A stretch of 36,688 bases of DNA from Lachnospiraceae bacterium (GTDB lineage: Bacteria > Bacillota > Clostridia > Lachnospirales > Lachnospiraceae). Shown here in pieces: positions 17,823-26,660 of the stretch; position 1 is the first letter of the stretch, and every line of letters begins with the position of its first letter. The DNA lies in the NCBI GenBank assembly GCA_017624835.1, contig JAGAMG010000019.1:1-36688 (forward strand), in the 5' to 3' direction. The position numbers were made by a program, and so were the translations under genes. Under the pieces are notes generated by a model. That model was not told the origin of the DNA. It did not search any database and saw nothing but the letters and a program-made list of their open reading frames with translations.

Positions 17823-19337
17823 CTAAGAGGATATATAATTCAATGGAATTTTAACCAAAAAGCTGGTTCCCTCTCCTTCCCTGCTGGTAACGGTAATGGA
17901 ACCTCTGTGCATTAACACAGCGTTTTTGGTAATGGCAAGACCCAAGCCGGTTCCTCCTATCTCACGAGAATGGGATTTATCCACTCGGTAAAATCTCTCA
18001 TAAATATGTGCCAGAGAGTCCTCCGGGATTCCGATTCCGCTATCGCTGACCTCAAAAGTAAAATATTGATGATCCGCATCCAAAAGCACCTTCACCCAGC
18101 CATGCTCCTTATTATACTTAATGGAATTTTCCACCAGATTCGTCATTACCAAGGATATCTTTACCTCATCCACCTCGGCAATAACCGGTCGGATACTCTC
18201 AAACACCACTTCCACATCTTTTTTACGGGCAATGGGGCGAAGTCTTTTTAAAATCAACTCTGCCAGCTCATTAATGTTGAGAGAAGCAATATTTAATTCC
18301 TGCGCACGTTTGTCCATTTTTACCAATGCTAATAAATCCGTAATAATCTGATTCTCACGGTCAATTTCCGAAACAATATCCTCCATAAATTCCCGATAAA
18401 GCTCTGCCGGCGCATTCTCCTGACTCAGCAATGAATCAGCCAACACTTTTATAGAAGTCATAGGGGTTTTTAGCTCATGAGACACATTGGCAACAAATTC
18501 CTGTCTGGAGTCATCCAACGCTTTCATCCGCTTAAGCAATTGGTTAAAGGCATCTACGATATGTACTGTTTCCACATAATCCGGTACGGAAATACTCTCA
18601 TCGCTATAGCCCGCCTTTACCTCATTAATTGCCTCCGTTACCCTGCTAAAAGGCTTGGTTAATACAGTGGACAGCACCCACGCACAGGCAATGATAATCA
18701 TAATCATAAGGATTTCCAAAAGAAATGCCTTACGATTCAATATCTCCATGGTTTCCACAATACTGGTGGTTGCAATACTGGTAAGCATTACTCCCTGTAT
18801 CTGGTTTGCATCCGCCTTTGCCCCCTCACCGACATTTGCGGTATTGGTGGCTACCGTATTGGTAATGGGTGTGGTCAATTCAATATATCCGAATTCCGGT
18901 GCATAATGAGCTGTATTTTGTCCTTGAAAACACTTAATTACTTCCTCTGAAATAATGGTTTTCCCTTCACTGATACCATAGGTATCCGTAACCACCTTCA
19001 GATTCTTGTTAATAATCATCACACGACCTTCGTAAAGATTGGAGAGCATTTCCAACTCTGCATCAATAACCTCTTTAGAATTACGATAGGTCTGTTCCTC
19101 AGACATATAATTCATAAGATAATTGTTGCCAATCAAATGATTGGCAAGTATCATAAGCTGGTTCTGCACCTCGGTAATACGATGCCCCACGGCTCTCTCC
19201 TCATAATTATTTACAATACCATAGCGCATTACCACACTTGGCACAATACCAACTACCAAAACAATTACAAAGATTCTCGCACGCAGGCTTCGAAGCATTA
19301 CCATCTGCTCCAGCTTTTCCCATATTTTTGTATTCAT
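17823..19337 (-). CDS. Sensor histidine kinase (WalK/VicK-like architecture)
   Basis: The 504-residue protein has membrane helix 1 at about 21-42, an extracellular sensing domain of about 160 residues, membrane helix 2 at about 205-227, a HAMP linker, and a HisKA domain with SHELKTPMTS and phosphorylated His287. The ATPase domain has NLVENSIKYN, DSGIGIPEDS and GGTGLGLAI. It probably phosphorylates the response regulator encoded 31 bases upstream. It lacks the cytoplasmic PAS of classical WalK, at least by inspection. The signal is unknown. Its position between comEA and comEC is notable. Confidence 0.93.
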   Translation of the reverse strand: MNTKIWEKLEQMVMLRSLRARIFVIVLVVGIVPSVVMRYGIVNNYEERAVGHRITEVQNQLMILANHLIGNNYLMNYMSEEQTYRNSKEVIDAELEMLSNLYEGRVMIINKNLKVVTDTYGISEGKTIISEEVIKCFQGQNTAHYAPEFGYIELTTPITNTVATNTANVGEGAKADANQIQGVMLTSIATTSIVETMEILNRKAFLLEILMIMIIIACAWVLSTVLTKPFSRVTEAINEVKAGYSDESISVPDYVETVHIVDAFNQLLKRMKALDDSRQEFVANVSHELKTPMTSIKVLADSLLSQENAPAELYREFMEDIVSEIDRENQIITDLLALVKMDKRAQELNIASLNINELAELILKRLRPIARKKDVEVVFESIRPVIAEVDEVKISLVMTNLVENSIKYNKEHGWVKVLLDADHQYFTFEVSDSGIGIPEDSLAHIYERFYRVDKSHSREIGGTGLGLAITKNAVLMHRGSITVTSREGEGTSFLVKIPLNYISS

Positions 19338-19368
19338 AGTAACCTTCCAAATCTTTCAGCGGCTTCTT

Positions 19369-20064
19369 TTATTCATTGCAAAAATAATAACCTACTCCCC
19401 ATTTTGTATGCACATATTTGGGTTCACTGGGATGAGCCTCTATCTTTTCACGCAGTCTTCTGATATGAACATCCACAGTCCGCACGTCTCCGGGGTAATC
19501 CGCTCCCCAAACCAGCTTCAAAAGACTTTCTCTGCTATAAACCTTGTTGGGATTTAACATCAAAAGCTCCAGCACCTCAAATTCCTTAGCAGTTAACCCA
19601 ATTTCCTTTCCTGCAATGAAAGCTCTTCTGCCCTCACAATCCAGACGCATATCTCCGCTTTCAATCACATTAGTAGTCTCCTTAGCATTTCCCTTAGGTT
19701 CCATACGTCGCATAATTGCTTTAATTCTTGCCTTTACCTCCAGGATATTAAAAGGCTTAGTTATGTAATCATCTGCACCATATTCCAATCCCAGAATCTT
19801 ATCCATATCCTCGCCCTTTGCGGTCAACATAATAATGGGCACATCGGAAAACTCCCGAATCTGCTGACATACCTCATATCCCGTCAGCTTAGGAAGCATC
19901 ACATCCAAAAGAATAATGTCATATTGATTGTTACGGGCAAGCTCCACTGCTTCCTCCCCGTCATATGCACAATCCACCACCATATTATCCTGCTCCAGGC
20001 TAAACCGGATACCTTTCACAATCAACTTTTCATCATCCACAACCAAAACTTTCTTTTCAGCCAT
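19369..20064 (-). CDS. OmpR/PhoB-family response regulator
   Basis: The 231-residue DNA-binding regulator has a receiver domain (VLVVDDEK, phosphoacceptor Asp54 in LLDVMLP, Thr81, Lys103 in ITKPF) and a C-terminal winged helix (about 130-230, GLTAKEFEVLELLMLNPNKV, VDVHIRRLREKIE, VHTKWGVGYYF). All phosphorylation residues are present. It is paired with the downstream histidine kinase. The ATG at 20064 has AGAGGAA very close and AAAGGG eleven bases upstream. It follows comEA by 35 bases. Confidence 0.95.
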   Translation of the reverse strand: MAEKKVLVVDDEKLIVKGIRFSLEQDNMVVDCAYDGEEAVELARNNQYDIILLDVMLPKLTGYEVCQQIREFSDVPIIMLTAKGEDMDKILGLEYGADDYITKPFNILEVKARIKAIMRRMEPKGNAKETTNVIESGDMRLDCEGRRAFIAGKEIGLTAKEFEVLELLMLNPNKVYSRESLLKLVWGADYPGDVRTVDVHIRRLREKIEAHPSEPKYVHTKWGVGYYFCNE

Positions 20065-20099
20065 TTCCTCTCTGCCCTTTCTATCTCCCTCAGTACGCT

Positions 20100-20834
20100 C
20101 TACCGTACCATAATCCTATCACTAATTTTCTCAAAAGCACTTTGTTTGATTCCGGATACCTGCATAATATCCTCTATCCTTTGAAAAGCACCATGCTCCT
20201 CACGATACGTTATAATATCCTGCGCCCTTGCTTCCCCGATTCCCGGCAAGGTACACAGAAGTGAAACATCCGCGGTATTAATATTTACTTTACCGCTCTC
20301 CTGTGCAGCATCCTGACCGCCCTGTTTCCCCGACTCCATTCCGGATAACAAGCCTCCGTTTCCGCTAAGAAGCGCCTCTACTTCCTCTATGGTGGGAAAG
20401 TAAAGCTGTTGCCCATCCTCTACTTTGGATGCAAGATTTACATAATCCTCTGCAGCACTCTCCGCAAAGCCACCGGCCGCTAAAAGTGCAGTCTCCACAC
20501 GACTTCCCCGGGGTAACTCCACCACTCCCGGAGACACCACTGCACCGCAGACATGCACATATATCATTTCCCGGACATCAGCACTGCGTTCGGACAATTC
20601 GCCGGCTACTTCCATACTTCCCGCCGAATCGTCTGTGGAAGATGCACTCAAACCATCCTCCGGCTCCGTTTCAGATTCCTTAATCTCCTGCCGGTTTTCC
20701 TGCCCCAACAACACAATTGCCTTATCTTGGGAGCCGCATCCCGCAAGTAAAAACAAATACAAAAACCCTGCGGCAATACTTACCGCTTTTGCCGCAATTT
20801 TACTATTATATATCCACTTTTTCTTTTTACTCAT
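20100..20834 (-). CDS. comEA: ComEA-like DNA-binding competence protein (lipoprotein form)
   Basis: The 244-residue protein starts with a lipoprotein signal (lipobox LLAGC at about residue 30-34) and an acidic Ser/Glu linker. A SLBB domain (about 90-160, YVHVCGAVVSPGVVELPRGS, LYFPTIEEVEALL) is followed by the C-terminal helix-hairpin-helix DNA-binding unit (about 185-244, VNINTADVSLLCTLPGIGEARAQDII). It binds incoming double-stranded DNA outside the cell and hands it to ComEC. The chosen start is ATG 20834 (MSKKKKW), six bases after AAAGGG; ATGs at 20837 and 20849 are less well placed. It is the first gene of its operon. Confidence 0.92.
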   Translation of the reverse strand: MSKKKKWIYNSKIAAKAVSIAAGFLYLFLLAGCGSQDKAIVLLGQENRQEIKESETEPEDGLSASSTDDSAGSMEVAGELSERSADVREMIYVHVCGAVVSPGVVELPRGSRVETALLAAGGFAESAAEDYVNLASKVEDGQQLYFPTIEEVEALLSGNGGLLSGMESGKQGGQDAAQESGKVNINTADVSLLCTLPGIGEARAQDIITYREEHGAFQRIEDIMQVSGIKQSAFEKISDRIMVR

Positions 20835-20850
20835 CATAGACCCTTTCATC

Positions 20851-20932
20851 GCGATAACAGTATCGCCAATAAAAAGGATTGCCTCTCTATGCCGGTAATT
20901 TTAATTGTAAAGTAATTACCCTTATTTTACAA
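20851..20932 (-). promoter_or_regulatory. comEA operon promoter and small leader hairpin
   Basis: On the minus strand TTGTAA (20927-20932) and TACAAT (20904-20909) are 17 bases apart. TTGTAAA and TTTACAA also make an inverted repeat across the promoter, a possible operator. In the leader, GCGATA (20851-20856) and TATCGC (20861-20866) form a tight hairpin just before the ribosome binding site. Confidence 0.6.
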
Positions 20933-20955
20933 GTAAGTTTCTTGAAATGGATTCC

Positions 20956-21387
20956 TTAAGATTTCTTAAAAATCACAATTCCCACAATGGCAATTGCCAT
21001 ACCTAAAGCCTTTCTCCATTCCCATGGCTGCTTCTCTGCTCCAAACATACCAAACAGCTCTATAATATATGCCACAATCAGCTGGGCTATCACTATCAGC
21101 ATAACTGCTTTGGCAGGTCCTAACAGTTCCATACTTTTGATTACCGTATAAGTAATAAAGGCTCCGATAGCGCCGCCAAGCAGCATATACTTGGGTTGTA
21201 CCTGAAATACCTGCATCAGTGAATTTTTTTCTGTCAGAAACCATGCCCCCAGACACACCAAAAGGGCTGTAAACTGTACAAATGCACTGGCAGCCCAAAT
21301 ACCGGAAGCCTTAGTTACCTGAGTATTAAAAACACCCTGAACACTCATCAACGCCCCCGAAATCAACGCAATCAAAAAACCAATCAT
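20956..21387 (-). CDS. Small DMT-superfamily transporter (YdcZ/DUF606 type)
   Basis: The 143-residue protein is nearly all membrane helices (about five: 1-20, 33-52, 66-85, 93-115, 124-142). It fits the DUF606/YdcZ half-size transporters, with an early glycine-rich helix (LISGALMSVQGVFNTQV) and GPAKAVMLIVIAQLIVAYIIE. The substrate is unknown. It is the last gene on this strand after the arginine cluster, 73 bases after the solute-binding protein. It could therefore belong to the same transcript, and export or uptake linked to arginine metabolism is only a guess. Its start codon lies in an inverted repeat with its 5' leader. Confidence 0.85.
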   Translation of the reverse strand: MIGFLIALISGALMSVQGVFNTQVTKASGIWAASAFVQFTALLVCLGAWFLTEKNSLMQVFQVQPKYMLLGGAIGAFITYTVIKSMELLGPAKAVMLIVIAQLIVAYIIELFGMFGAEKQPWEWRKALGMAIAIVGIVIFKKS

Positions 21388-21441
21388 GGAAAATACCGCC
21401 TTTCTTTTTTATCTGCTAGTATTTTATCCCATGATTGGTTT
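21377..21441 (-). promoter_or_regulatory. 13-bp inverted repeat enclosing the ribosome binding site and start of the DMT gene
   Basis: AAACCAATCATGG (21377-21389) is perfectly complementary to CCATGATTGGTTT (21429-21441). In the mRNA the leader arm pairs with the first codons, including the ATG, leaving GAAAGGCGG in a 39-base loop. The leader arm also holds a minimal ATG-GGA-TAA start-stop frame (21424-21432). Confidence 0.6.
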
Positions 21442-21460
21442 CTTATTCATTTACTATCGT

Positions 21461-22867
21461 TTACTTGGCCTCGCCTATCTGTAGAGCCATGTTATCCGCT
21501 AACTCCTGTACTAACTCAGCCACATCGCCTCCGTTCCAAACCTTGGAAAACAAAATTTCCAACTGAAGCCAGAAATTCCCGGTTTCCATCATTTTGGGCA
21601 ACGGAACACTGTCTGCATATTCTGCAAAAAAACTCTGCACCTGCGCCTGTTCCTTATTCACATTCTTATTAGCGGACATTTTTCCGGTTCTCTCATACAG
21701 AGTATTTGCATACTCGTCTACCAAATAAGCAGCAAACTGATTGGCAAGCTCCGCATGCTCCGAATAACCATTTACAACGATTCCATTGGTTACGGACATG
21801 GAACGACTTTTCAATTCCTCACTGATATCCGGCATCACGGTAATACCGTAATCAAATGCCAATATTCCTTCTTCCTTGGCTTTCGCTAATTTAGCTACCA
21901 CATCCGAGGTTCCGATGGTAAATACGGTTTTACCGTCAATAAAATCCTGTACCACAGAATCATAGGTTATGGTATCGGACTCAATGGAAAAGAATTGATT
22001 TAAGGCTTTATATACCTCTAAACACTTTATGGTTTCTTCATTGTTAATGTTGGTCTTTTCTGCTACCTCTCCGGTGTCCCCACCTACAATCATGTAATTA
22101 CCTACAATCCAGTAATTATAAAAAATGTCCGAAACATCCCATTTCATAATACCTTCCACTCCTTCCGGAACATCAAAGGTATCTGCCACGTTTAGAATTT
22201 CATCCACGGTATGGGGTACTACATCCTCTAAATATTCTACAGTCTTGGCATCCACTGCTGCCTGATCCAGATTAGCGCCTCCTATGGGTTCTCCTGTATT
22301 TTCATCAATACCGGCACTGCCCTCACTGGCGACTGCCTTTTCCGCCTGCTGCTTTGCCCAAGTTTCCAAATAAGTCTGATTATATACAAATGCACTGGTC
22401 TCATAATACATGGGATAAGCAATGTATTTTCCCTCATAGGAAACCGCATCCAATGCTGCCTTAGGGAAATTTTCCTGCGTACAGACATTTTCGCTATCCA
22501 TTATTTCCGTTGCAAGGGTTGCCAAATAAGCTTTTTCTAAGGAATCGTTACTAATCAGATAAGCATCCGGTGTCTGTTCCGAATGCATGGTAGCTTTATT
22601 GATTGCTTCCAGATACTCACTATCATCGGTCAGTACAGGTATTACCCTGACTCCCTCTTTTTCTCCAAAGGTTACCGCCGCACTGCTAATATAATTGGTT
22701 AAGGTATCGTCAGAATACCAAAAATAAATGGTTTCCTTGTCATCAAACCAAGACAACTCTGTCTCCGATTCTTCTTTACTGCTCATTTCCAAGGTACTTC
22801 CATATACCGCAGCAGCAGCCATGGCAAGCACAGCTGCTGTTGCAAAAAATCTTGATTTTAAATGCAT
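21461..22867 (-). CDS. Extracellular solute-binding protein (family 1-like), orphan
   Basis: The 468-residue protein has an N-terminal signal segment (FFATAAVLAMAAAAVYG) but no lipobox cysteine. It is therefore either secreted or held by an uncleaved helix, unlike most Gram-positive binding proteins. The body resembles sugar/oligosaccharide-binding proteins: TIYFWYSDDTLTNYISSAAVTFGEKEGVRV near the N-terminus, YYETSAFVYNQTYLETW, and VNGYSEHAELANQFAAYLV. No permease or ATPase gene is next to it. It begins four bases after the argD stop (GGAGTTAAC precedes ATG 22867), so it is almost certainly on the arg transcript. The ligand is unknown. Confidence 0.8.
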   Translation of the reverse strand: MHLKSRFFATAAVLAMAAAAVYGSTLEMSSKEESETELSWFDDKETIYFWYSDDTLTNYISSAAVTFGEKEGVRVIPVLTDDSEYLEAINKATMHSEQTPDAYLISNDSLEKAYLATLATEIMDSENVCTQENFPKAALDAVSYEGKYIAYPMYYETSAFVYNQTYLETWAKQQAEKAVASEGSAGIDENTGEPIGGANLDQAAVDAKTVEYLEDVVPHTVDEILNVADTFDVPEGVEGIMKWDVSDIFYNYWIVGNYMIVGGDTGEVAEKTNINNEETIKCLEVYKALNQFFSIESDTITYDSVVQDFIDGKTVFTIGTSDVVAKLAKAKEEGILAFDYGITVMPDISEELKSRSMSVTNGIVVNGYSEHAELANQFAAYLVDEYANTLYERTGKMSANKNVNKEQAQVQSFFAEYADSVPLPKMMETGNFWLQLEILFSKVWNGGDVAELVQELADNMALQIGEAK

Positions 22868-22871
22868 AAAG

Positions 22872-24062
22872 TTAACTCCAAATACAATCATCCAAAATGG
22901 TAATCATCTCATCCACATGCTCTTTGGTAATAATGAGAGGAGGAACAAAACGAACAATATTTGCTCCTGCATTAATCAGGATTAAGCCCTTTTCCAAAGC
23001 CTTATTGATTACCTCTGCCACAGGACGGTTAAATACCAAGCCCTGCATCAGCCCTGCACCACGACGTTCTGTAATACAGTCATACTTTGCTGCCAGTTCG
23101 TCAAGACGCTGTTCCAAATAAGGAGCCACCTCTCTCACATGTTCTATTATATGGTCCTTCTCAAATAAATCAAGAACTTTTTCTACTGCTGCTCCTGCCA
23201 AAGGATTTCCACCATAGGTGGTTCCGTGGTCTCCTGCAACCAGCGAGTTCTGTCCCACATGCTCCGTCATCAGGAAGGCTCCTACCGGCACGCCACAGCC
23301 CAAAGCCTTTGCAGTAGTCATAATATCCGGCTTCACACCATACTTCTGCCAAGCATACATATATCCTGTTCTGCCCACGCCACACTGGATTTCATCCAAA
23401 ATCAGCAGGATATCCTTTTCATCACAAAGGGCACGCACACTCTTAAGGAATTCTTCCGTTGCAGGCAGCATACCACCTTCACCCTGCACGGTTTCCATAA
23501 TAATGGCACAGGTCTTATCGGTTACATTTGCAAGTACACTGTCAAAATCATTCAAATCCGCAAACTTAATATTGCCAATCATGGGCTCAAAGGCCTCACG
23601 ATACTTAGGATTACCTGTCACGGACAAAGCTCCCATGGTTCTGCCATGGAAGGAATGATTCATGGCAATGATTTCATGGTCAGTATGCCCATCCTTCAAA
23701 TATGCATACTTTCTTGCAGCCTTAATTGCACCCTCAATTGCCTCTGCACCGGAATTGGTAAAGAAGATTCTATCCATACCGGAAGCTGCCTTCAGCTTCT
23801 TAGCCGCCTCAATGGTGGGTACATTGTAATAGTAATTAGAGGTGTGAATCAACTTATCAATCTGATTTTTCAGGGCATTGTTATATTCCTCATTGCCATA
23901 GCCCAAAGCAAATACTGCAATACCTGCACAGAAATCAAGGTATTTCTTACCATCCATGTCGTACAAATAAACGCCCTCGCCCTTATCCAGTACAATCTGA
24001 TAACGATTATAGGTATGAAGCAGAGCCTGCTCCGCTTCTTCTATGTATTCTTTCATGCTCAT
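22872..24062 (-). CDS. argD: Acetylornithine aminotransferase
   Basis: The 396-residue class III PLP aminotransferase converts N-acetylglutamate 5-semialdehyde to N-acetylornithine. Visible are FCAGIAVFALGYGN, FFTNSGAEAIEGAIKAAR, the HSFHGRTMGALSVTG block, LILDEIQCGVGRTG and the PLP lysine in TTAKALGCGVPVGAF. The start ATG 24062 (MSMKEYIEEA) has GGAG nine bases upstream; an in-frame ATG at 24077 has a poor site. It is the fourth recognisable arginine gene of the operon, 40 bases after argB. Confidence 0.95.
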   Translation of the reverse strand: MSMKEYIEEAEQALLHTYNRYQIVLDKGEGVYLYDMDGKKYLDFCAGIAVFALGYGNEEYNNALKNQIDKLIHTSNYYYNVPTIEAAKKLKAASGMDRIFFTNSGAEAIEGAIKAARKYAYLKDGHTDHEIIAMNHSFHGRTMGALSVTGNPKYREAFEPMIGNIKFADLNDFDSVLANVTDKTCAIIMETVQGEGGMLPATEEFLKSVRALCDEKDILLILDEIQCGVGRTGYMYAWQKYGVKPDIMTTAKALGCGVPVGAFLMTEHVGQNSLVAGDHGTTYGGNPLAGAAVEKVLDLFEKDHIIEHVREVAPYLEQRLDELAAKYDCITERRGAGLMQGLVFNRPVAEVINKALEKGLILINAGANIVRFVPPLIITKEHVDEMITILDDCIWS

Positions 24063-24102
24063 AGCTTTATTCTCCATTTCAAAAAATAGATTTAACCCAG
24101 GT

Positions 24103-25014
24103 TTAGAATTTGTCTCTCTGCACTCCGGTTACCAAATCATCCTCATCGGACACCATTGCTGTCCCAACCCCATGCTTGGTAAAAATCTCCAAAAGCAGGC
24201 AGTGGGGAATTCTTCCGTCCAAAATATGTACACGGCTTACACCGCTCTTAATAGCGGAGGTACAGTTGGTCAGCTTAGGAAGCATACCGCCTCCGATGTA
24301 ACCGCCATTGATTAACTCCTCCGCCTCGGATGCAGTAATTCTGGAAATAAAGGAGGATTTATCATTGATATCCTTGTATAAACCTTCAATATCTGTCAGG
24401 AATGCCAGCTTTTCAGCCTGAACAGCCTTAGCAATGGCACATGCTGCATCGTCCGCATTGATATTGTAGGTCAGGAAATTCTCATCCAGTCCGATAGGTG
24501 CAACGATGGGTAAGAAATCCTTCTCCAGCAAATCATAAAGAACCTTAGGATTTACATTGGTAATCTCACCTACAAAGCCAATATCCTGACCGTCGGAATA
24601 TTTCTTTTCCACCTGTAAGAGATTGCCATCCTTACCGCTGATACCGACAGCCTTAACGCCCAACTCTTCTACCATGGTAACCAGCTGCTTATTTACCTTA
24701 TTCAATACCATTTCTGCAATTTCCATGGTTTCTTCATCGGTAACACGCAGACCATTGATGAACTTTGCTTCCTTGCCTACCTTTCCAACCCAACGGCTGA
24801 TTTCCTTACCGCCGCCGTGAACGATAATGGGCTTGAAGCCAACCAGCTTAAGGAGCGTTACATCCTTGATAACGTTTCTCTGTAATTCCTCGTTGCTCAT
24901 AGCACTTCCGCCGTATTTTACAACGATAATCTTACGGTTAAATCTCTGTATATAAGGAAGTGCCTCGATAAGCACCTCTGCCTTCTCTAATACCTTTTCC
25001 ATATCCTTTTCCAT
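24103..25014 (-). CDS. argB: Acetylglutamate kinase
   Basis: The 303-residue amino-acid kinase phosphorylates N-acetylglutamate, often the step inhibited by arginine. The N-terminal helix ([13 protein letters not shown]) typical of arginine-sensitive enzymes is present, followed by [34 protein letters not shown] and [13 protein letters not shown]. The C-terminus has [18 protein letters not shown]. The ATG at 25014 follows GTGAGGG; the GTG at 25026 lies within that site and is less likely. It is separated from the small unknown gene by 80 bases. Confidence 0.96.
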   Translation of the reverse strand: MEKDMEKVLEKAEVLIEALPYIQRFNRKIIVVKYGGSAMSNEELQRNVIKDVTLLKLVGFKPIIVHGGGKEISRWVGKVGKEAKFINGLRVTDEETMEIAEMVLNKVNKQLVTMVEELGVKAVGISGKDGNLLQVEKKYSDGQDIGFVGEITNVNPKVLYDLLEKDFLPIVAPIGLDENFLTYNINADDAACAIAKAVQAEKLAFLTDIEGLYKDINDKSSFISRITASEAEELINGGYIGGGMLPKLTNCTSAIKSGVSRVHILDGRIPHCLLLEIFTKHGVGTAMVSDEDDLVTGVQRDKF

Positions 25015-25094
25015 GATTTCCCTCACTTTCTGATTTTTCTTATCTCAAAATCTAAATCATAAATTTCTTCTGTACTATATAATTTTAAATTATA

Positions 25095-25373
25095 TTATTG
25101 TAAGTCTTCCTTCGTAATTTCAATGGAAGGATAATGGGATGAGTTCGTCAAGTCAGTATCCAACGGCACACTATAAACCATATAATACTTTTCAGGGTTA
25201 CCCTCTGCAAGCTCCTGCATTTTCTGCTCCGCTAATACCTTATCATTGGTAGCAAATACTACTGACACCACACCAACCTTATCACCATTGGCTTCTTCCA
25301 CATTACCACACAAAATTAATTTCAAGGGGGCATCTCCATTCAGCCCCATCTGAACATAATCCTGATATTCCAA
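25095..25373 (-). CDS. Small unknown protein in the arginine operon (TTG start)
   Basis: I do not recognise this 92-residue protein. With the TTG start it begins (M)EYQDYVQMGLNGDAPLKLILCG and continues with a predicted alternation of strands and helices (VGVVSVVFATND, KVLAEQKMQELAEG, YYMVYSVPLD). It ends in an acidic tail. It has no signal peptide or membrane segment, so it is probably cytosolic. TTG 25373 is preferred because GGAGGGG lies six bases upstream; ATG 25406 has no ribosome binding site. Its place between argJ and argB suggests a role tied to arginine synthesis, for example as a regulator or subunit, but that is inference. Confidence 0.75.
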   Translation of the reverse strand: MEYQDYVQMGLNGDAPLKLILCGNVEEANGDKVGVVSVVFATNDKVLAEQKMQELAEGNPEKYYMVYSVPLDTDLTNSSHYPSIEITKEDLQ

Positions 25374-25412
25374 GTTATCCCCTCCACTATGCTTTTTCTT
25401 ATGCATTAATTA

Positions 25413-26636
25413 TTAAGAACGATAATCCGCATTAATCTTTACATAATCATAGGTCAAATCGCAGCCCCATGCAGTTGCTGACTCGCTACCCTCATGCATA
25501 TCCACAAAAATCGTGACCTCGTCAGCTTTCATAATCTTTACTGCCAATTCTTCATCAAAGACAATGGGAGTTCCCTTATCAAATACCTGTAAGCGTCCTT
25601 CCTTGCTTTCAAAGAAGAGCTCCACATCATTCTGGTCGAACTGCGCTCCGGAATATCCCATTGCGCACAAGAAACGTCCAAAATTAGCATCACAGCCATA
25701 AATTGCTGCTTTTGACAGATTACTTGCTACAATTGCGCGGGACAATGTTCTTGCATCCTCTTTACTCTTGGCATTTACTACCTTTGCCTCAAAGAGCTTG
25801 GTTGCACCTTCTCCGTCAGCTGCCATTTTCTTTGCTAAAAACTCACAGATGTAGTACAAAGCATCTACGAAAATCTGATAATTTTCTCCCTTTTCCGTAA
25901 TCATGTCATTGCCAGCCAGTCCGTTTGCCATTACCAAAAGGCTATCATTGGTGGAGGTATCGCCATCCACAGTAATCATGTTGAAGGTATCCTTAACAAT
26001 CTGACTTAAAGCCTCCTGCAACAGATTCTTTTCAATGGCAAGGTCCGTGGTCACAAAGCCCAGCATGGTACACATATTGGGATGAATCATACCGGAGCCC
26101 TTGCACATACCGCCGATGGTAACAGTCTTGCCACCGATTTCTACTTCCATTGCAATCTCTTTATGTACGGTATCGGTGGTCATAATTGCCTTTGCTGCTT
26201 CCAGACCTGCCTCTAAGGTGTCAGCCTTGGCAGCTACTAATTTTTCAATACCTGCGGTAATTCTGTCCATGGGAAGCTGCATACCGATAACACCGGTGGA
26301 TGCTACCAATACTGCCTCTGCGGGAATGCCCAAAAGCTTTCCTGCACACTTTGCTTCCTCCTCACAAATATCCATGCCCTGCTTACCGGTACATGCATTT
26401 GCCACACCGGAATTTACGACAATTGCCTGGGCAAAAGGAGATGTTTCCACTACATTTTTGTCCCAAAGTACAGGAGCTGCCTTTACTACATTAGTGGTAA
26501 AAGTTCCTGCCACCTTACAGGGCACGGTACTTGCCACAAGAGCCATGTCTTTACGATTCTGATATTTAATAGCAGCCTCTACGCCTGCTGCCATAAAGCC
26601 TTTTGCTGCGGTTACACCACCGGGTATCTGTTTCAT
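25413..26636 (-). CDS. argJ: Bifunctional ornithine acetyltransferase/N-acetylglutamate synthase
   Basis: The 407-residue precursor cleaves itself into two chains and moves the acetyl group from acetylornithine back to glutamate, so no argE is needed. The N-terminus PGGVTAAKGFMAAGV and the substrate segment TVDGDTSTNDSLLVMANG are present. The self-cleavage site reads NMCTMLGF: the nucleophilic threonine is kept, but the residue before it is cysteine rather than the usual alanine. The ATG follows AGGAGGTAC. It is placed 24 bases after the GNAT gene. Whether it also makes acetylglutamate from acetyl-CoA cannot be told from sequence alone. Confidence 0.95.
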   Translation of the reverse strand: MKQIPGGVTAAKGFMAAGVEAAIKYQNRKDMALVASTVPCKVAGTFTTNVVKAAPVLWDKNVVETSPFAQAIVVNSGVANACTGKQGMDICEEEAKCAGKLLGIPAEAVLVASTGVIGMQLPMDRITAGIEKLVAAKADTLEAGLEAAKAIMTTDTVHKEIAMEVEIGGKTVTIGGMCKGSGMIHPNMCTMLGFVTTDLAIEKNLLQEALSQIVKDTFNMITVDGDTSTNDSLLVMANGLAGNDMITEKGENYQIFVDALYYICEFLAKKMAADGEGATKLFEAKVVNAKSKEDARTLSRAIVASNLSKAAIYGCDANFGRFLCAMGYSGAQFDQNDVELFFESKEGRLQVFDKGTPIVFDEELAVKIMKADEVTIFVDMHEGSESATAWGCDLTYDYVKINADYRS

Positions 26637-26660
26637 AATATGTACCTCCTATTCACACTA

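Noticed and set aside
23226-24089. 287-codon plus-strand frame opposite argD
   Set aside because: It lies wholly antisense to argD, starts without a ribosome binding site and shows no domain pattern.
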